Positions 31,423-41,431 of a DNA stretch of 44,815 nucleotides are shown piece after piece. The notes under the pieces are model-generated. The model worked only from the letters and a program-made list of their open reading frames with translations, made no database searches and had not been told where the DNA came from. This DNA is from Gammaproteobacteria bacterium (GTDB lineage Bacteria > Pseudomonadota > Gammaproteobacteria > Steroidobacterales > Woeseiaceae). The stretch spans positions 1 through 44,815 of the forward strand of contig JAOTVR010000021.1 in the NCBI GenBank assembly GCA_029863305.1. Reading direction: 5' to 3'. The position numbers and the translations under genes are program-made. Position 1 is the first letter of the stretch; each line of letters opens with the position of its first letter.

Positions 31423-34101
31423 ATGACTTATTCTGCCGAAGAATGGGCTGAGTCATTTGCAGATGACGCAGCGCTAGTGATTCTCCGTGACGTGCTGGCG
31501 ACTGACACGCCGGGCTGCAGCCGTGAGGCACTCGATCAGGCCAGCGAGAACATCAAAGAACGGTTCCTGGCCGGGGAGTCAGTGGTCAATCTCGTGCACC
31601 TGCGTGCGGCCGTAATCGATCAGCTGCTCGTCCATCTTTGGCGCAGAAATGCCAATTATTGTGCCGGCGTCGCTGCGCTGGTGGCGGTCGGTGGTTATGG
31701 ACGTGCCGAGCTTCACCCGTACTCGGATATCGATATCATGTTGTTGCTGCCCGATGATCTGCCGGAAAGCTGCGAGCCCGAATTATCCGACTTCGTGACA
31801 GCATTGTGGGATGTCGGACTGGAAATCGGCCACAGCGTGCGCACGGTTGCTCAGTGCTTCGAGCAAGCCAGCAAGGACCTGACTGTCGCGACGACCCTGA
31901 TCGAAGCGCGACGGCTGGACGGCCCGATCGAACTCTATCAGTCGATGCAGGAGTCAATTTCACCGGAGCACATCTGGCCGCCGGACAGATTCTTCGAAGA
32001 GAAGCGCAAGGAACAAATAGCACGTCATCACCGTTACAACGACACGGCCTACAACCTGGAGCCGAACGTCAAGGGCAGTCCGGGTGGCCTGCGCGATATT
32101 CAAATGATCGGCTGGGTCGCGAAACGGCATTTCGGTGTCGGGACATTCGACGAGCTGGTTGCGCACAAATTCCTGACGCCGACACAGGTGCAGCGACTGC
32201 ACGACGGTCAGGCATTCCTCTGGCGCGTCCGCTTCGCGCTGCATGTCCTGACGGGACGCCGCGAGGACCGAATCCTGTTTGACCACCAGATCAAGCTTGC
32301 GCAAATGCTGGGCTACGAGGATGCTACTTATACGCTCGCTGTCGAACAGCTCATGCAACGTTACTACCGGACCGTCATGGAGTTGAGCCGGGTCAACGAA
32401 ATGCTGCTGCAATTGTTTGAAGAAGCGATTCTCATGGATCCGACAGCGAAACCGGAGCCACTGAACGAGCGCTTTCAGGTCAAAAACGGTTTTCTTCAGA
32501 CCGTCGACGAGCGCGTATTTGCCCGTGAGCCCTCTGCCCTGCTCGAGCTGTTCTTGTTGTTGCAGCAATACCCTGAAATTCGCGGCGTGAGTGCCTACAC
32601 GATCGGTCAGATCAAGCGCAATCTGCACCTGATCGATGAGGAGTTTCGGCAGAATCCTCGCAATCATCGCCTGTTTCTGTCGATTCTTCGCGCTCCCGAA
32701 GGCGTGACGCATGAGCTCAGGCGCATGAACCTGTACGGCGTGCTGGGCCTGTACATCCCCTCGTTCGGGCGCATCGTTGGCCGTATGCAGTACGACTTGT
32801 TTCACGCCTACACGGTGGACGAGCACACGTTGTTCGTTGTCAGTAACCTGCGCCGTTTCGCCTTGTCTCGTTTTGATCACGAATTTCCGCACATCAGCCC
32901 GATCATGCAGAATCTCGAAAAGCCGGAGATCGTTTATCTCAGTGGCCTGTTTCATGATATTGCGAAAGGCCGCGGCGGTGATCACTCGGAGCTCGGCGCC
33001 GTCGACGCCGAGTCGTTTTGTCTTGAACATGGACTCAGTCAATACGAAGCCCGCACGGTCGCCTGGCTCGTGCGCAATCACCTGATCTTGTCAACTACGG
33101 CACAAAAGAAAGACATCGGTGATCCCGATGTCGTCAATGAATTCGCGGCAATCGTGCGGGATCACACGCACCTTGATTACCTTTACCTTCTGACGGTTGC
33201 CGATGTCCGCGGCACCAACCCGAAGCTGTGGAATTCCTGGAAAGCCACCCTCTTCAGGGACCTGTACGAGCTGACGTCGCGTGCATTACGGCGCGGTCTG
33301 GAGAACCCGATCGATAGAGAGCAACTGATCCTCGAAAAGAAATCCCAGGCGAGGGAGTCGCTCCTGGATGCAGGTGTCACCGACGGGCGCATAGACGAGG
33401 TATGGGCGTTGCTCAACGAGAATTATTTCCTGCGGCATCGTTCCGACGAGATCGTATGGCACACGAAATGGCTTGCGGCTTCCGACACCGCATCCGACGT
33501 CGGGCTGCTTGATGTACGGCGGCAGAAGAAAGGCGACGGTGTCGAAGCGGTATTGTATACGCCTCGAACACATCCGACTTTCGCACTGGCTACCGCGGTG
33601 CTTGATGAGTTGGGCATGACAATCGTCGACTCCCGAATCATGCCGATCGAGAATGGTTACAGCCTCGACACATTCATCTTCATGGAGCACGACAAGCGCA
33701 TGGAAATCGACGAATCCCGGCTGCAGAAGATCCGGCGGTCTCTGAGTCGAGTTTTGACGGCGACCGACGAAAAGCTCGTCAAAGTGACGCGCGCAGCTCC
33801 GCGCCAGGTGCGTATGTTCAATACGGCGACCAGCGTCGATTTTGGCGAAAACCTGGCCGACGGAAACACAGTTATGGAAATCGTTGCGGCCGACCGACCC
33901 GGATTGTTGAGCAAGATCGGGCAGACGTTTCTGGCGTCGCATGTCGACATCGCAGCAGCCAAGATCATGACGATCGGTGAGCGTGCTGAGGATGTGTTCT
34001 ATATCCGCAACAGGGATGGCACGCCCCTCGATAGCGCGGCACAGGACAAATTACGCAGAGACCTCATCGCTAAACTGGACGATAATGCTGCGGCGAGCTA
34101 G
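31423..34101 (+). CDS. glnD: Bifunctional PII uridylyltransferase/uridylyl-removing enzyme GlnD
   Basis: Glutamine sensor that uridylylates PII at low glutamine and removes UMP at high glutamine, thereby controlling nitrogen metabolism. The 892-residue protein has the nucleotidyltransferase motif VGGYGRAELHPYSDIDIMLL, the domain segment NVKGSPGGLRDIQMIGWVAKR, the HD domain FHDIAKGRGGDHSELGAVDA, and two ACT domains at the C-terminus (TIVDSRIMPIENGYSLDTF; MEIVAADRPGLLSKIGQTF). Its length agrees with E. coli GlnD (890). The 27 bases between map and glnD are AT-rich and show no convincing Shine-Dalgarno sequence. Confidence 0.97.
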   Translation: MTYSAEEWAESFADDAALVILRDVLATDTPGCSREALDQASENIKERFLAGESVVNLVHLRAAVIDQLLVHLWRRNANYCAGVAALVAVGGYGRAELHPYSDIDIMLLLPDDLPESCEPELSDFVTALWDVGLEIGHSVRTVAQCFEQASKDLTVATTLIEARRLDGPIELYQSMQESISPEHIWPPDRFFEEKRKEQIARHHRYNDTAYNLEPNVKGSPGGLRDIQMIGWVAKRHFGVGTFDELVAHKFLTPTQVQRLHDGQAFLWRVRFALHVLTGRREDRILFDHQIKLAQMLGYEDATYTLAVEQLMQRYYRTVMELSRVNEMLLQLFEEAILMDPTAKPEPLNERFQVKNGFLQTVDERVFAREPSALLELFLLLQQYPEIRGVSAYTIGQIKRNLHLIDEEFRQNPRNHRLFLSILRAPEGVTHELRRMNLYGVLGLYIPSFGRIVGRMQYDLFHAYTVDEHTLFVVSNLRRFALSRFDHEFPHISPIMQNLEKPEIVYLSGLFHDIAKGRGGDHSELGAVDAESFCLEHGLSQYEARTVAWLVRNHLILSTTAQKKDIGDPDVVNEFAAIVRDHTHLDYLYLLTVADVRGTNPKLWNSWKATLFRDLYELTSRALRRGLENPIDREQLILEKKSQARESLLDAGVTDGRIDEVWALLNENYFLRHRSDEIVWHTKWLAASDTASDVGLLDVRRQKKGDGVEAVLYTPRTHPTFALATAVLDELGMTIVDSRIMPIENGYSLDTFIFMEHDKRMEIDESRLQKIRRSLSRVLTATDEKLVKVTRAAPRQVRMFNTATSVDFGENLADGNTVMEIVAADRPGLLSKIGQTFLASHVDIAAAKIMTIGERAEDVFYIRNRDGTPLDSAAQDKLRRDLIAKLDDNAAAS

Positions 34102-34128
34102 CACTCAATTCAAACTACTGGAACACAT

Positions 34129-34953
34129 ATGCAGGACTTGACGGGAATTATCGAACGGGGTTTCGAGCAGAGCGGGCGAATGCACGACCCGGCCGAGCAA
34201 GATCGCCTGATCCATGCGGTGCAGCAGGCGATCGCGCTGCTGGATAGCGGTGAAGCCCGTGTTGCTGAACAAATTGACGGCGATTGGACGGTCAATCAAT
34301 GGTTAAAAAAGGCGGTGCTGTTGAGCTTCAGACTCGCAGACAATCGCGTCATGCAGGGTGCACACAGCAAGTTTTATGACAAGGTCGCGATGAAGTACGC
34401 CGACTATTCGGAGGACGACTTCAAACGGGATGCGGTCCGGGTCGTACCGGATGCAATCGTACGCCGTGGCGCATTTGTCGCCCCTGACGTCGTGCTGATG
34501 CCCAGCTACGTGAATATTGGCGCTTTCGTCGACTCCGGGACGATGGTTGATACCTGGGCCACCGTGGGTAGCTGCGCGCAGATCGGGAAAAATGTTCACA
34601 TTTCCGGTGGCGTTGGCATAGGTGGCGTGCTTGAGCCCGTTCAGGCCGGACCGACAATTATCGAGGACAACTGCTTTATCGGGGCCAGGTCCGAAGTCGT
34701 CGAAGGCGTCGTAATCGAAAAGGGCTCTGTGCTGTCGATGGGCGTCTACATTGGCCAAAGCACGCGTATCTACGATCGCGAGACTGAACAGATCAGCTAT
34801 GGCCGGGTTCCGGCCGGGTCTGTGGTCGTGCCAGGCAGTTTGCCATCACCTGAGGGCAAGTACTCATTATACTGTGCGGTGATCGTCAAACATGTTGACG
34901 AAAAGACCAGAGCGAAAACGAGCCTCAATGACCTCTTACGAAATGTGGATTAA
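34129..34953 (+). CDS. dapD: Tetrahydrodipicolinate N-succinyltransferase
   Basis: Succinylates tetrahydrodipicolinate in the succinylase route to diaminopimelate and lysine. The 274-residue protein has an N-terminal helical domain and a left-handed beta-helix of hexapeptide repeats ([46 protein letters not shown] in part), followed by [25 protein letters not shown] and [19 protein letters not shown] lies shortly before the ATG. It works in the same pathway as dapE at 40277, from which it is separated by yffB and the pst genes. Confidence 0.97.
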   Translation: MQDLTGIIERGFEQSGRMHDPAEQDRLIHAVQQAIALLDSGEARVAEQIDGDWTVNQWLKKAVLLSFRLADNRVMQGAHSKFYDKVAMKYADYSEDDFKRDAVRVVPDAIVRRGAFVAPDVVLMPSYVNIGAFVDSGTMVDTWATVGSCAQIGKNVHISGGVGIGGVLEPVQAGPTIIEDNCFIGARSEVVEGVVIEKGSVLSMGVYIGQSTRIYDRETEQISYGRVPAGSVVVPGSLPSPEGKYSLYCAVIVKHVDEKTRAKTSLNDLLRNVD

Positions 34954-34965
34954 CGGGACCAGCAA

Positions 34966-35322
34966 GTGCTGACGGTATACGGGATCAAGAGTTGCGACAC
35001 CTGCAGATTGGCCAGAAAATATCTGGATCAGCACAATATCGAATTCCGCTTTCACGACCTCCGTGAAGATGGCCTGGATATTCAGACATTGGAGCGCTGG
35101 ACGCAGCGAATGGGATGGGAAAGACTGTTAAACAAGCACAGCCTGACCTGGCGCAAGATTCCCGAAGTCGACCGCAACGCAATGACGAAGGACAAGGCGC
35201 TCGCCGCGATGATTGAGGGCCCTACCCTGATAAAACGCCCGGTGCTCGAGGCAGATAACTTTATAGCCGTGGGCTTCTCAGAAAAACGCTTCGGCGACTT
35301 TATCGAAAATCACGACTTGTAA
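34966..35322 (+). CDS. yffB: ArsC/Spx-type thioredoxin-fold protein (YffB-like)
   Basis: A 118-residue protein of the arsenate reductase C/Spx family. It starts at a GTG (LTVYGIKSCDTCRLARKYL), with the CxxC pair C10/C13, then EFRFHDLREDGL, LLNKHSLTWRKI, and ends with the family pattern PTLIKRPVLEADNFIAVGFSEKRF. The E. coli relative YffB sits next to dapE and may act as a glutathione-dependent thiol reductase; the precise function is not established. Here it follows dapD by 12 bases and ends nine bases before the convergent pstB stop. Confidence 0.9.
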   Translation: MLTVYGIKSCDTCRLARKYLDQHNIEFRFHDLREDGLDIQTLERWTQRMGWERLLNKHSLTWRKIPEVDRNAMTKDKALAAMIEGPTLIKRPVLEADNFIAVGFSEKRFGDFIENHDL

Positions 35323-35331
35323 CATGACCGT

Positions 35332-36264
35332 CTAACCGATCCTGCCGGTTATGTAGTCCTCGGTGAGTTTGTGCTGCGGATTGGTGAATATCCTGTCGGT
35401 CTCATCGACCTCAATCAACAGTCCCAGATGAAAATAAGCGACGCGTTTGGAAACTCGAGCCGCCTGCTGCATCGAGTGCGTCACGATTACGATTGCATAG
35501 TCCTGTGACAACTCGTCCATCAGGTCTTCGATCCTGGCTGTAGCAATCGGATCAAGCGCGGAGCATGGTTCATCCATCAGGATTACCTCGGGATTTACCG
35601 CAATCGTGCGCGCTATGCACAGGCGTTGCTGCTGACCGCCGGAGAGTCCCGTGCCCGGCTCATCCAGACGGTCCTTGACTTCATTCAAAAGCCCCGCTCT
35701 TTCAAGGCTGCTATGCACGATGTCATCGAGCTCGGCGCGATCGGCAGCCAATCCGTGAATACGCGGCCCGTAGGCGACGTTGTCATAGATACTCTTCGGA
35801 AATGGATTTGGCTTCTGAAATACCATGCCAACTCTGGCGCGCAGTGCGACCGGGTCGAGATCCTTGCCGTAAATATCCTGGCCGCCGAGCGTGATGCTGC
35901 CACTCACTCGCGCCGACTCAATCGAATCGTTCATTCGATTCAGGCAGCGAAGAAATGTCGACTTGCCGCAACCCGATGGTCCGATCAGCGCAATGACTTC
36001 CTGCTTACTGATTTCGAGCGTGACATTCTTGATTGCGTGATTGGCGCCATAGAAGACATCAACATTCTCGGCTATGACATATGGGTCCTGGCAACGCACA
36101 TCGCCGACTGTCATGCCAGTTTCAACAAACTGACCGGACGCCGGCAGCGCCGGCGTCCGCTTCACGCCCTTATCAATCGCTGGCCCTTCGTCGCTGCTGC
36201 CGGCGCGGCTACTTTGCGCTTGTCGGTCGGTCACCTTTGCTTCCATCATTTGTACGATTGTCAT
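35332..36264 (-). CDS. pstB: Phosphate ABC transporter ATP-binding protein PstB
   Basis: ATPase of the high-affinity phosphate importer. The 311-residue product has the Walker A motif [20 protein letters not shown], the Q-loop region [21 protein letters not shown], the ABC signature [16 protein letters not shown], and Walker [14 protein letters not shown]. About 50 residues precede the usual start of the domain ([11 protein letters not shown]); they look unstructured. I used the ATG at 36264, eight bases after an AGGG; an upstream in-frame start at 36285 is possible. It is the last gene of pstS-pstC-pstA-pstB. Confidence 0.97.
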   Translation of the reverse strand: MTIVQMMEAKVTDRQAQSSRAGSSDEGPAIDKGVKRTPALPASGQFVETGMTVGDVRCQDPYVIAENVDVFYGANHAIKNVTLEISKQEVIALIGPSGCGKSTFLRCLNRMNDSIESARVSGSITLGGQDIYGKDLDPVALRARVGMVFQKPNPFPKSIYDNVAYGPRIHGLAADRAELDDIVHSSLERAGLLNEVKDRLDEPGTGLSGGQQQRLCIARTIAVNPEVILMDEPCSALDPIATARIEDLMDELSQDYAIVIVTHSMQQAARVSKRVAYFHLGLLIEVDETDRIFTNPQHKLTEDYITGRIG

Positions 36265-36292
36265 ACAGCTTACCCTGTAGCTCAATCAACGA

Positions 36293-37579
36293 TTACCACT
36301 TCCGTTCCATTCGCTTGCGCATGATCACGGCTGTCAGGTTCATTACCAGCAAGAATGCCAGCAACACGATTATCGCGGCGGAAGTTCGTTCTGCGAATGC
36401 CCGCTCAGGGCTATCCGCCCAAAGATAGATCTGCACGGGCAAGGCAGTTGCCGGATCGGAAAAACCGGACGGCACATCGACGATGAACGCAACCATTCCG
36501 ATCATAAGGAGAGGTGCCGACTCGCCGAGCGCGCGGCTCATGCCGATGATCGCCCCCGTTAGCATACCGGGCAATGCGAGTGGCATTATGTGGTGGAATA
36601 CGACCTGCATCCTCGATGCGCCCAAGGCCAGAGCGGCCTCGCGTATCGAAGGTGGCACGGCTTTGATGGCCGCCCGCGACGCAATGATGATGACGGGTAA
36701 TGTTAATAATGACAATACAAGGCCGCCGACCAGCGGCGCCGATCGTGGTATCGACATCCAGTTGATGAATATCGCCAATCCCAGCAATCCGAATACGATG
36801 GATGGCACGGCTGCAAGGTTGTTGATATTCACTTCGATCAGATCCGACCAGCGATTGCGCGGTGCGAACTCTTCCAGGTAGATAGCAGCCGCCACGCCAA
36901 TCGGAAATGCCAACAGGATAGTAACAATGAGCATGTAGACAGAACCCATCAATGCGCCTCTGATACCAGCCAGTTCAGGCTCGCGCGAGTCCCCGTTCGA
37001 AAACAATGCAGAATTGATTCGTGACTCGAGCCGACCGGATTCCCGGAGCGATTCAATCCAGCCCACTTGTGCATCGGATAGTGGCCGCAATGCCTCGTCA
37101 ATTGAGGCATCGATATTGCCTTTCACATACATATCAACCGTCGACGATGCGGGCACCCACAGAGTCTCCTTGCTGCCAAGCAGCGCGGGCTTTGCCTCGA
37201 TCATGTCCCGCATCTGATAGCCCGCGCCAATGCTCACAAGCCTGTATAGCTCTCGCCGCTCACTTCGGCCGCTAACCGCGGGGAATTCGTTGCGCAGTGC
37301 AGTCCTGACCAGGCCGTCGAAATCGGCATAAGCAAGATCGATTTCGCCATCTGGCGCGATCACGTCTTCGGCGAACTCGACATCAATCCGGATATACGTC
37401 TGCATGAATGCGGTCGAGCCTTTCGCAAAAAGATCCACAAAGAAAACACCCAGGAACATCACACCGACAGTCGTCGCCAGCATGCCCGAGAGCTGGAACA
37501 CGATTTCACGCCGCCGCCGCCGCCTTAATCCGGCTTCCACTTTCTCGCGTGTCGTTTTCGATGCTTGCACTTTCTTCAC
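36293..37579 (-). CDS. pstA: Phosphate ABC transporter permease PstA (long form)
   Basis: Inner-membrane permease of the phosphate importer. The 428-residue protein has a long N-terminal part: one membrane helix (SGMLATTVGVMFLGVFFVDLF) followed by a periplasmic-looking domain of about 170 residues. The conventional permease with the EAA-type segment AAIKAVPPSIREAALALGASRMQVVFHHIMPLALPG follows it. E. coli PstA has only about 296 residues; the extension resembles the DUF3333 region of other long PstA proteins. The start is a GTG at 37579, 11 bases after the pstC stop, without a strong ribosome binding site; a second GTG three codons later is possible. Confidence 0.94.
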   Translation of the reverse strand: MKKVQASKTTREKVEAGLRRRRRREIVFQLSGMLATTVGVMFLGVFFVDLFAKGSTAFMQTYIRIDVEFAEDVIAPDGEIDLAYADFDGLVRTALRNEFPAVSGRSERRELYRLVSIGAGYQMRDMIEAKPALLGSKETLWVPASSTVDMYVKGNIDASIDEALRPLSDAQVGWIESLRESGRLESRINSALFSNGDSREPELAGIRGALMGSVYMLIVTILLAFPIGVAAAIYLEEFAPRNRWSDLIEVNINNLAAVPSIVFGLLGLAIFINWMSIPRSAPLVGGLVLSLLTLPVIIIASRAAIKAVPPSIREAALALGASRMQVVFHHIMPLALPGMLTGAIIGMSRALGESAPLLMIGMVAFIVDVPSGFSDPATALPVQIYLWADSPERAFAERTSAAIIVLLAFLLVMNLTAVIMRKRMERKW

Positions 37580-37590
37580 CTTGGCGACTA

Positions 37591-38979
37591 TCAGTCGTAT
37601 TGCTCGCGATACTTGCGCACCACGACTAATCCGATGACATTCAGAATCAGCGTGACAACGAATAGCATCAAACCCAGCGCGAAGGCAGCCAGCGTCTTTG
37701 CGCTGTCAAATTCCTGGTCGCCAACCAGCAGAGTTACAATCTGCACGGTCACTGTTGTTACGGCTTCGAAGGGATTTACGGTCAGATTTGCGGCAAGACC
37801 CGCTGCCATAACGACGATCATGGTCTCACCAATCGCACGGGACACCGCCAACAACACTCCGCCGATGATGCCCGGTAACGCGGCCGGCAATATGACTCTT
37901 GTCATCGTTTCCGCGCGCGTCGAGCCCAATCCCAGAGCACCGTCACGCATCGCGCTCGGTACCGCATTTATCGCATCGTCAGCCAATGACGACACCAGCG
38001 GGATGATCATGATGCCCATGACCAGCCCGGCAGCCAGTGCGCTCTCGGATGCGACCTCGAGACCCAGCGACTCACCCGTGCGCCGCACCCATGGCGCAAC
38101 CGTCAATGCCGCGAAAAATCCATAGACAACGGTCGGAATTCCTGCGAGAACCTCAAGCAAAGGCTTCGCAATATTGCGAACGCGACTGGATGAATATTCG
38201 GCGAGGTAAATCGCCGTCATCAGGCCTACGGGTACCGCAACGAACATGGCGATACCGGTTATTAGCATGGTTCCCGTAAACAGGGGAACAGCGCCGAAAC
38301 TTCCGGATGAGCCGACCTGATCTGCACGTATCGCCGTCTGGGGACTCCAGTTCAGACCAAACAGAAACTCGCTAATCGGCACTTTTTGAAAGAACCGAAG
38401 TGCTTCGAATAAAACGGACAGGACGATGCCTACCGTTGTGAGAATTGCGATGCTCGATGCCGCAATAAGAGCCAGCAGAACGATTCCCTCGACGCGGTTG
38501 CGTGCACGCAAATCCGGCCGAATGCGTCGCCATGCGATCGCGCCACCAAGACCAGCCACCGCGAGTGTCGACGCGGCCAGGATCCGCCGGCTGACCGTTG
38601 TGTAATCCTGAAAGCGCGTGGCTGCCTCGCTGAGTGCAGCATCGAGATCGCCGCTGATCGCATCGCCGGCGGCGAGATTCTGGATATTATTCAACAGCAG
38701 GTCGAGCTCGCCGACAGACAAACTCCGTTGCGCTTCGGGTAACCCTTTTACGATTAACGCCACTATGATGCGTGGTTCCAGCAGCACCCACAGGAGCAAA
38801 ACGGCCAACGCCGGCAACAGGCACCAGATTGCTGTGAAATAACCGTAGTAGCCCGGCAGCGAGTGCAACGCTGTGCTGTGCCGCGGACCGCCGACAAGCG
38901 CAACGGACCGACCTCGCCCGAAAAAGAACGCCGCGAACGACATCGCGGCGAGTATCAATATCAGGGTAGTGCCTTGCAT
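37591..38979 (-). CDS. pstC: Phosphate ABC transporter permease PstC (long form)
   Basis: Partner permease of PstA. The 462-residue protein begins with a membrane helix (TLILILAAMSFAAFFFGRGRS) and has a second helix near 50-70, an inserted soluble domain (about 80-160), and a C-terminal permease domain. The characteristic VPISEFLFGLNWSPQ and the EAA loop AINAVPSAMRDGALGLGSTRAETMTRVILPAALPG are both present. It is longer than E. coli PstC (about 319). It lies 76 bases downstream of pstS. Confidence 0.95.
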   Translation of the reverse strand: MQGTTLILILAAMSFAAFFFGRGRSVALVGGPRHSTALHSLPGYYGYFTAIWCLLPALAVLLLWVLLEPRIIVALIVKGLPEAQRSLSVGELDLLLNNIQNLAAGDAISGDLDAALSEAATRFQDYTTVSRRILAASTLAVAGLGGAIAWRRIRPDLRARNRVEGIVLLALIAASSIAILTTVGIVLSVLFEALRFFQKVPISEFLFGLNWSPQTAIRADQVGSSGSFGAVPLFTGTMLITGIAMFVAVPVGLMTAIYLAEYSSSRVRNIAKPLLEVLAGIPTVVYGFFAALTVAPWVRRTGESLGLEVASESALAAGLVMGIMIIPLVSSLADDAINAVPSAMRDGALGLGSTRAETMTRVILPAALPGIIGGVLLAVSRAIGETMIVVMAAGLAANLTVNPFEAVTTVTVQIVTLLVGDQEFDSAKTLAAFALGLMLFVVTLILNVIGLVVVRKYREQYD

Positions 38980-39055
38980 GCTTTATCCGGCTTCGCCGCT
39001 TGCCAACGACGGCGACGGCCCAACAGTGCCGTCACCATTCAATGGCAGCTGCGCT

Positions 39056-40120
39056 TTATTGACTCACCATCGACAATGGCGTCAAGTCACGAACCCTTGC
39101 GGCGACGCTGCCGCGCTCTTCCTCCGGCATTGGAATCAGCCCACGGTCGGACAAGTAGCCTTCGTCTCCCCAGGCACGTTCCGACGTGAATTCCCGCAGG
39201 AATCCGCGCAGGCCGGGGATGACGTCAACGTGTGCTTTCTTGACGTAGAAGAACAAAGGACGGGAGACGGGGTAGTCCCCATCTGCAATTGCGTCAAACG
39301 TCGGTGCCACGCCATCGACCTTTGCACCTTTGACTTTCTCGGCATTCTGATCCAGGAAGCTGAAACCGAATATGCCGAATGCGTTTGGATTCGCTTCGAG
39401 TTTCTGCACAATCAGGTTGTCATTTTCACCTGCTTCGACAAACGCACCGTCTTCGCGAATCGTGTGACATATCGTCTTGTAGCTGTCCGTATCCGTGTTC
39501 CTGAGTGCCCTGATCCACGGTATTGACGTGCAGCCGCCTTCCATTGCGAGTTCGACAAATGCGTCGCGCGTTCCGGAGGTCGGAGGCGGTCCAAGCACTT
39601 CGATGCGCACATCGGGCAGTTCGGCATTCACGTCCGACCAGGTCTTGTACGGATTCTCGATCAGCTCACCCTCATTCTCTCCCGGGACCTCCCTGGCCAG
39701 GGCGAGAAAGATGTCCGCTCGCGAGAGATTGACAGACGTTGCGGCAATCGCATTGGCTATAACAATGCCGTCGTAGCCAGTCTTGACTTCGACGATCTCG
39801 GTAACACCGTTGCTGGCGCAATTATCGACCTCGGATTGCTTGATCGCACGTGATGCATTGGCGATATCCGGAAAATCGACACCCACGCCATCGCAAAACA
39901 GTTTCAAACCACCACCTGAACCAGTTGCCTCGACCTTCGGGGTCTTGAATTCCGTACCGCGCCCGAAACGTTCCGCAACGACTGTTGCGAATGGATAGAC
40001 AGTCGATGAACCGACGATATAGATGTAGTCGCGCCCTGCCTGTGCGATGGCAGTGCCGGATACTGTGGCCGTGACGACGACGCTTGCAAGCAACGTTGTT
40101 ACTCTCCTTTTCCTGAACAC
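39056..40120 (-). CDS. pstS: Periplasmic phosphate-binding protein PstS
   Basis: Captures phosphate in the periplasm and delivers it to PstCA. The 354-residue protein starts at a GTG with GGAG seven bases ahead, has a signal peptide (LLASVVVTATVSGTAIAQAG), and then DYIYIVGSSTVYPFATVVAERF. The phosphate-contacting motifs VEATGSGGGLKLFC, DIANASRAIKQSE and PPTSGTRDAFVELA follow. Together with pstCAB it forms one minus-strand operon, preceded by a PhoB-box-like array at 40172-40200. Confidence 0.96.
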   Translation of the reverse strand: MFRKRRVTTLLASVVVTATVSGTAIAQAGRDYIYIVGSSTVYPFATVVAERFGRGTEFKTPKVEATGSGGGLKLFCDGVGVDFPDIANASRAIKQSEVDNCASNGVTEIVEVKTGYDGIVIANAIAATSVNLSRADIFLALAREVPGENEGELIENPYKTWSDVNAELPDVRIEVLGPPPTSGTRDAFVELAMEGGCTSIPWIRALRNTDTDSYKTICHTIREDGAFVEAGENDNLIVQKLEANPNAFGIFGFSFLDQNAEKVKGAKVDGVAPTFDAIADGDYPVSRPLFFYVKKAHVDVIPGLRGFLREFTSERAWGDEGYLSDRGLIPMPEEERGSVAARVRDLTPLSMVSQ

Positions 40121-40171
40121 ACTGATTCTCCGGACGGATGTGATTTACGAGCGATAGCTTAGCGACCAATT

Positions 40172-40200
40172 GTTACCGAATTGTTGCAAACCAATCCCAA
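40172..40200 (-). promoter_or_regulatory. Candidate PhoB box upstream of pstS
   Basis: Reading the minus strand there are three 7-base blocks at 11-base intervals: TTGGGAT, TTGCAAC and CGGTAAC (the last at 40178-40172). They are separated by TGGT and AATT, and a further AATT follows. Against the CTGTMAY-type Pho half-site they match roughly four, five and six of seven positions. Distance to the pstS start is about 50 bases. Confidence 0.55.
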
Positions 40201-40276
40201 TAATGATCATATGAGCGCCAGGTGATTTTCTTTTTTTCCATATATCTCATACATTTACGAGGTTTCATCGGAACTG

Positions 40277-41431
40277 ATGACAACACCGGCCGACAATTCA
40301 CCCGACCATCCATCGCTTGCCCTGCTGCGTGAGCTGATACGACGGCCGTCTGTTACACCCGATGATGCCGGCTGCCAGGAAATCCTCGGCAAACGCCTGG
40401 CGCGAATCGGCTTCAACTGCGAGTCAATGCCGTTCGGCGAGGTCAGCAACCTTTGGGCCAGGCGAGGAAAGTCGGGTCCGCTCTTGTGCTTTGCCGGACA
40501 TACGGATGTCGTGCCACCCGGCGATGCGGATCAGTGGCGAACGGACCCGTTTGAACCCGTGACACAGGACGGCATGATGTATGGACGCGGTTCTGCGGAT
40601 ATGAAAAGCGGCCTGGCCGCAATGATCGTCGCCCTCGAAGGATTTATCGCGACGCATGCAGATTTTGACGGCAGTATCGCAGTGCTGATTACCAGCGACG
40701 AAGAAGGCCGCGCGCGCGACGGTACACTCAAAGTCATCCAGGCATTGCAGGCACGCGGTGAACATATCGACTGGTGCGTGATTGGCGAGCCATCCAGCCG
40801 GGAAGTTCTCGGTGACATCGTTCGCGTCGGCCGGCGGGGCTCACTAAGCGGCATACTAACCGTACGCGGCACTCAGGGACACGTCGCCTACCCCCAACTG
40901 GCCGACAATCCCATAGGTCGGTTCGCACCCGTGCTATCGGATCTGTACACAACGGAATGGGATCGCGGTAACGATTACTTCCCACCGACCAGCTTTCAGG
41001 TGGTCGATATTCAGGCCGGCCTGGGTTTCCCGAACGTGACCCCGGGAGAGCTCAGTGCACGATTCAACTTTCGCTACTCGACCGAGTGGAATCATGAGAG
41101 CCTGAAAGCCAAAGTGCACGAACTGTTCGATGCGCACGATATTGACTACGAGCTGAACTGGCACCTTTCGGGTGAACCGTTCCTTACGAACCCCGGCAAG
41201 CTGACCGAAGCCGTGACACAGGCAGTGTTGGACTGCACGGATGCCGCGCCGGAGCTATCGACCGGCGGCGGAACATCGGACGGGAGGTTCATCTCACCGG
41301 CCGGCGCCGACGTCGTCGAATTGGGCCCCATCAATGCATCGATTCACAAGGTCAACGAGCACGTGCGAATCGCGGACGTCATCAACCTGACAAGGATTTA
41401 CCAGCGCATCGCCGAGTTATTGCTGGCGTAA
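40277..41431 (+). CDS. dapE: Succinyl-diaminopimelate desuccinylase
   Basis: Zinc enzyme that frees LL-diaminopimelate from its succinyl derivative, for lysine and peptidoglycan. The 384-residue protein has the M20-type metal ligands: histidine in CFAGHTDVVPPGD, aspartate in YGRGSADMKSGLAA, the glutamate pair in LITSDEEGRARDGT, and a late histidine in INASIHKVNEHV. GGGTSDGRFI is also diagnostic. It is the only plus-strand gene in the Pho block: divergent from pstS and convergent with dsbB, whose coding sequence its last 15 bases overlap. Confidence 0.97.
   Translation: MTTPADNSPDHPSLALLRELIRRPSVTPDDAGCQEILGKRLARIGFNCESMPFGEVSNLWARRGKSGPLLCFAGHTDVVPPGDADQWRTDPFEPVTQDGMMYGRGSADMKSGLAAMIVALEGFIATHADFDGSIAVLITSDEEGRARDGTLKVIQALQARGEHIDWCVIGEPSSREVLGDIVRVGRRGSLSGILTVRGTQGHVAYPQLADNPIGRFAPVLSDLYTTEWDRGNDYFPPTSFQVVDIQAGLGFPNVTPGELSARFNFRYSTEWNHESLKAKVHELFDAHDIDYELNWHLSGEPFLTNPGKLTEAVTQAVLDCTDAAPELSTGGGTSDGRFISPAGADVVELGPINASIHKVNEHVRIADVINLTRIYQRIAELLLA

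Noticed and set aside
31960..33081. 373-codon open frame on the minus strand
   Set aside because: Antisense to glnD; the glnD frame carries all family motifs.
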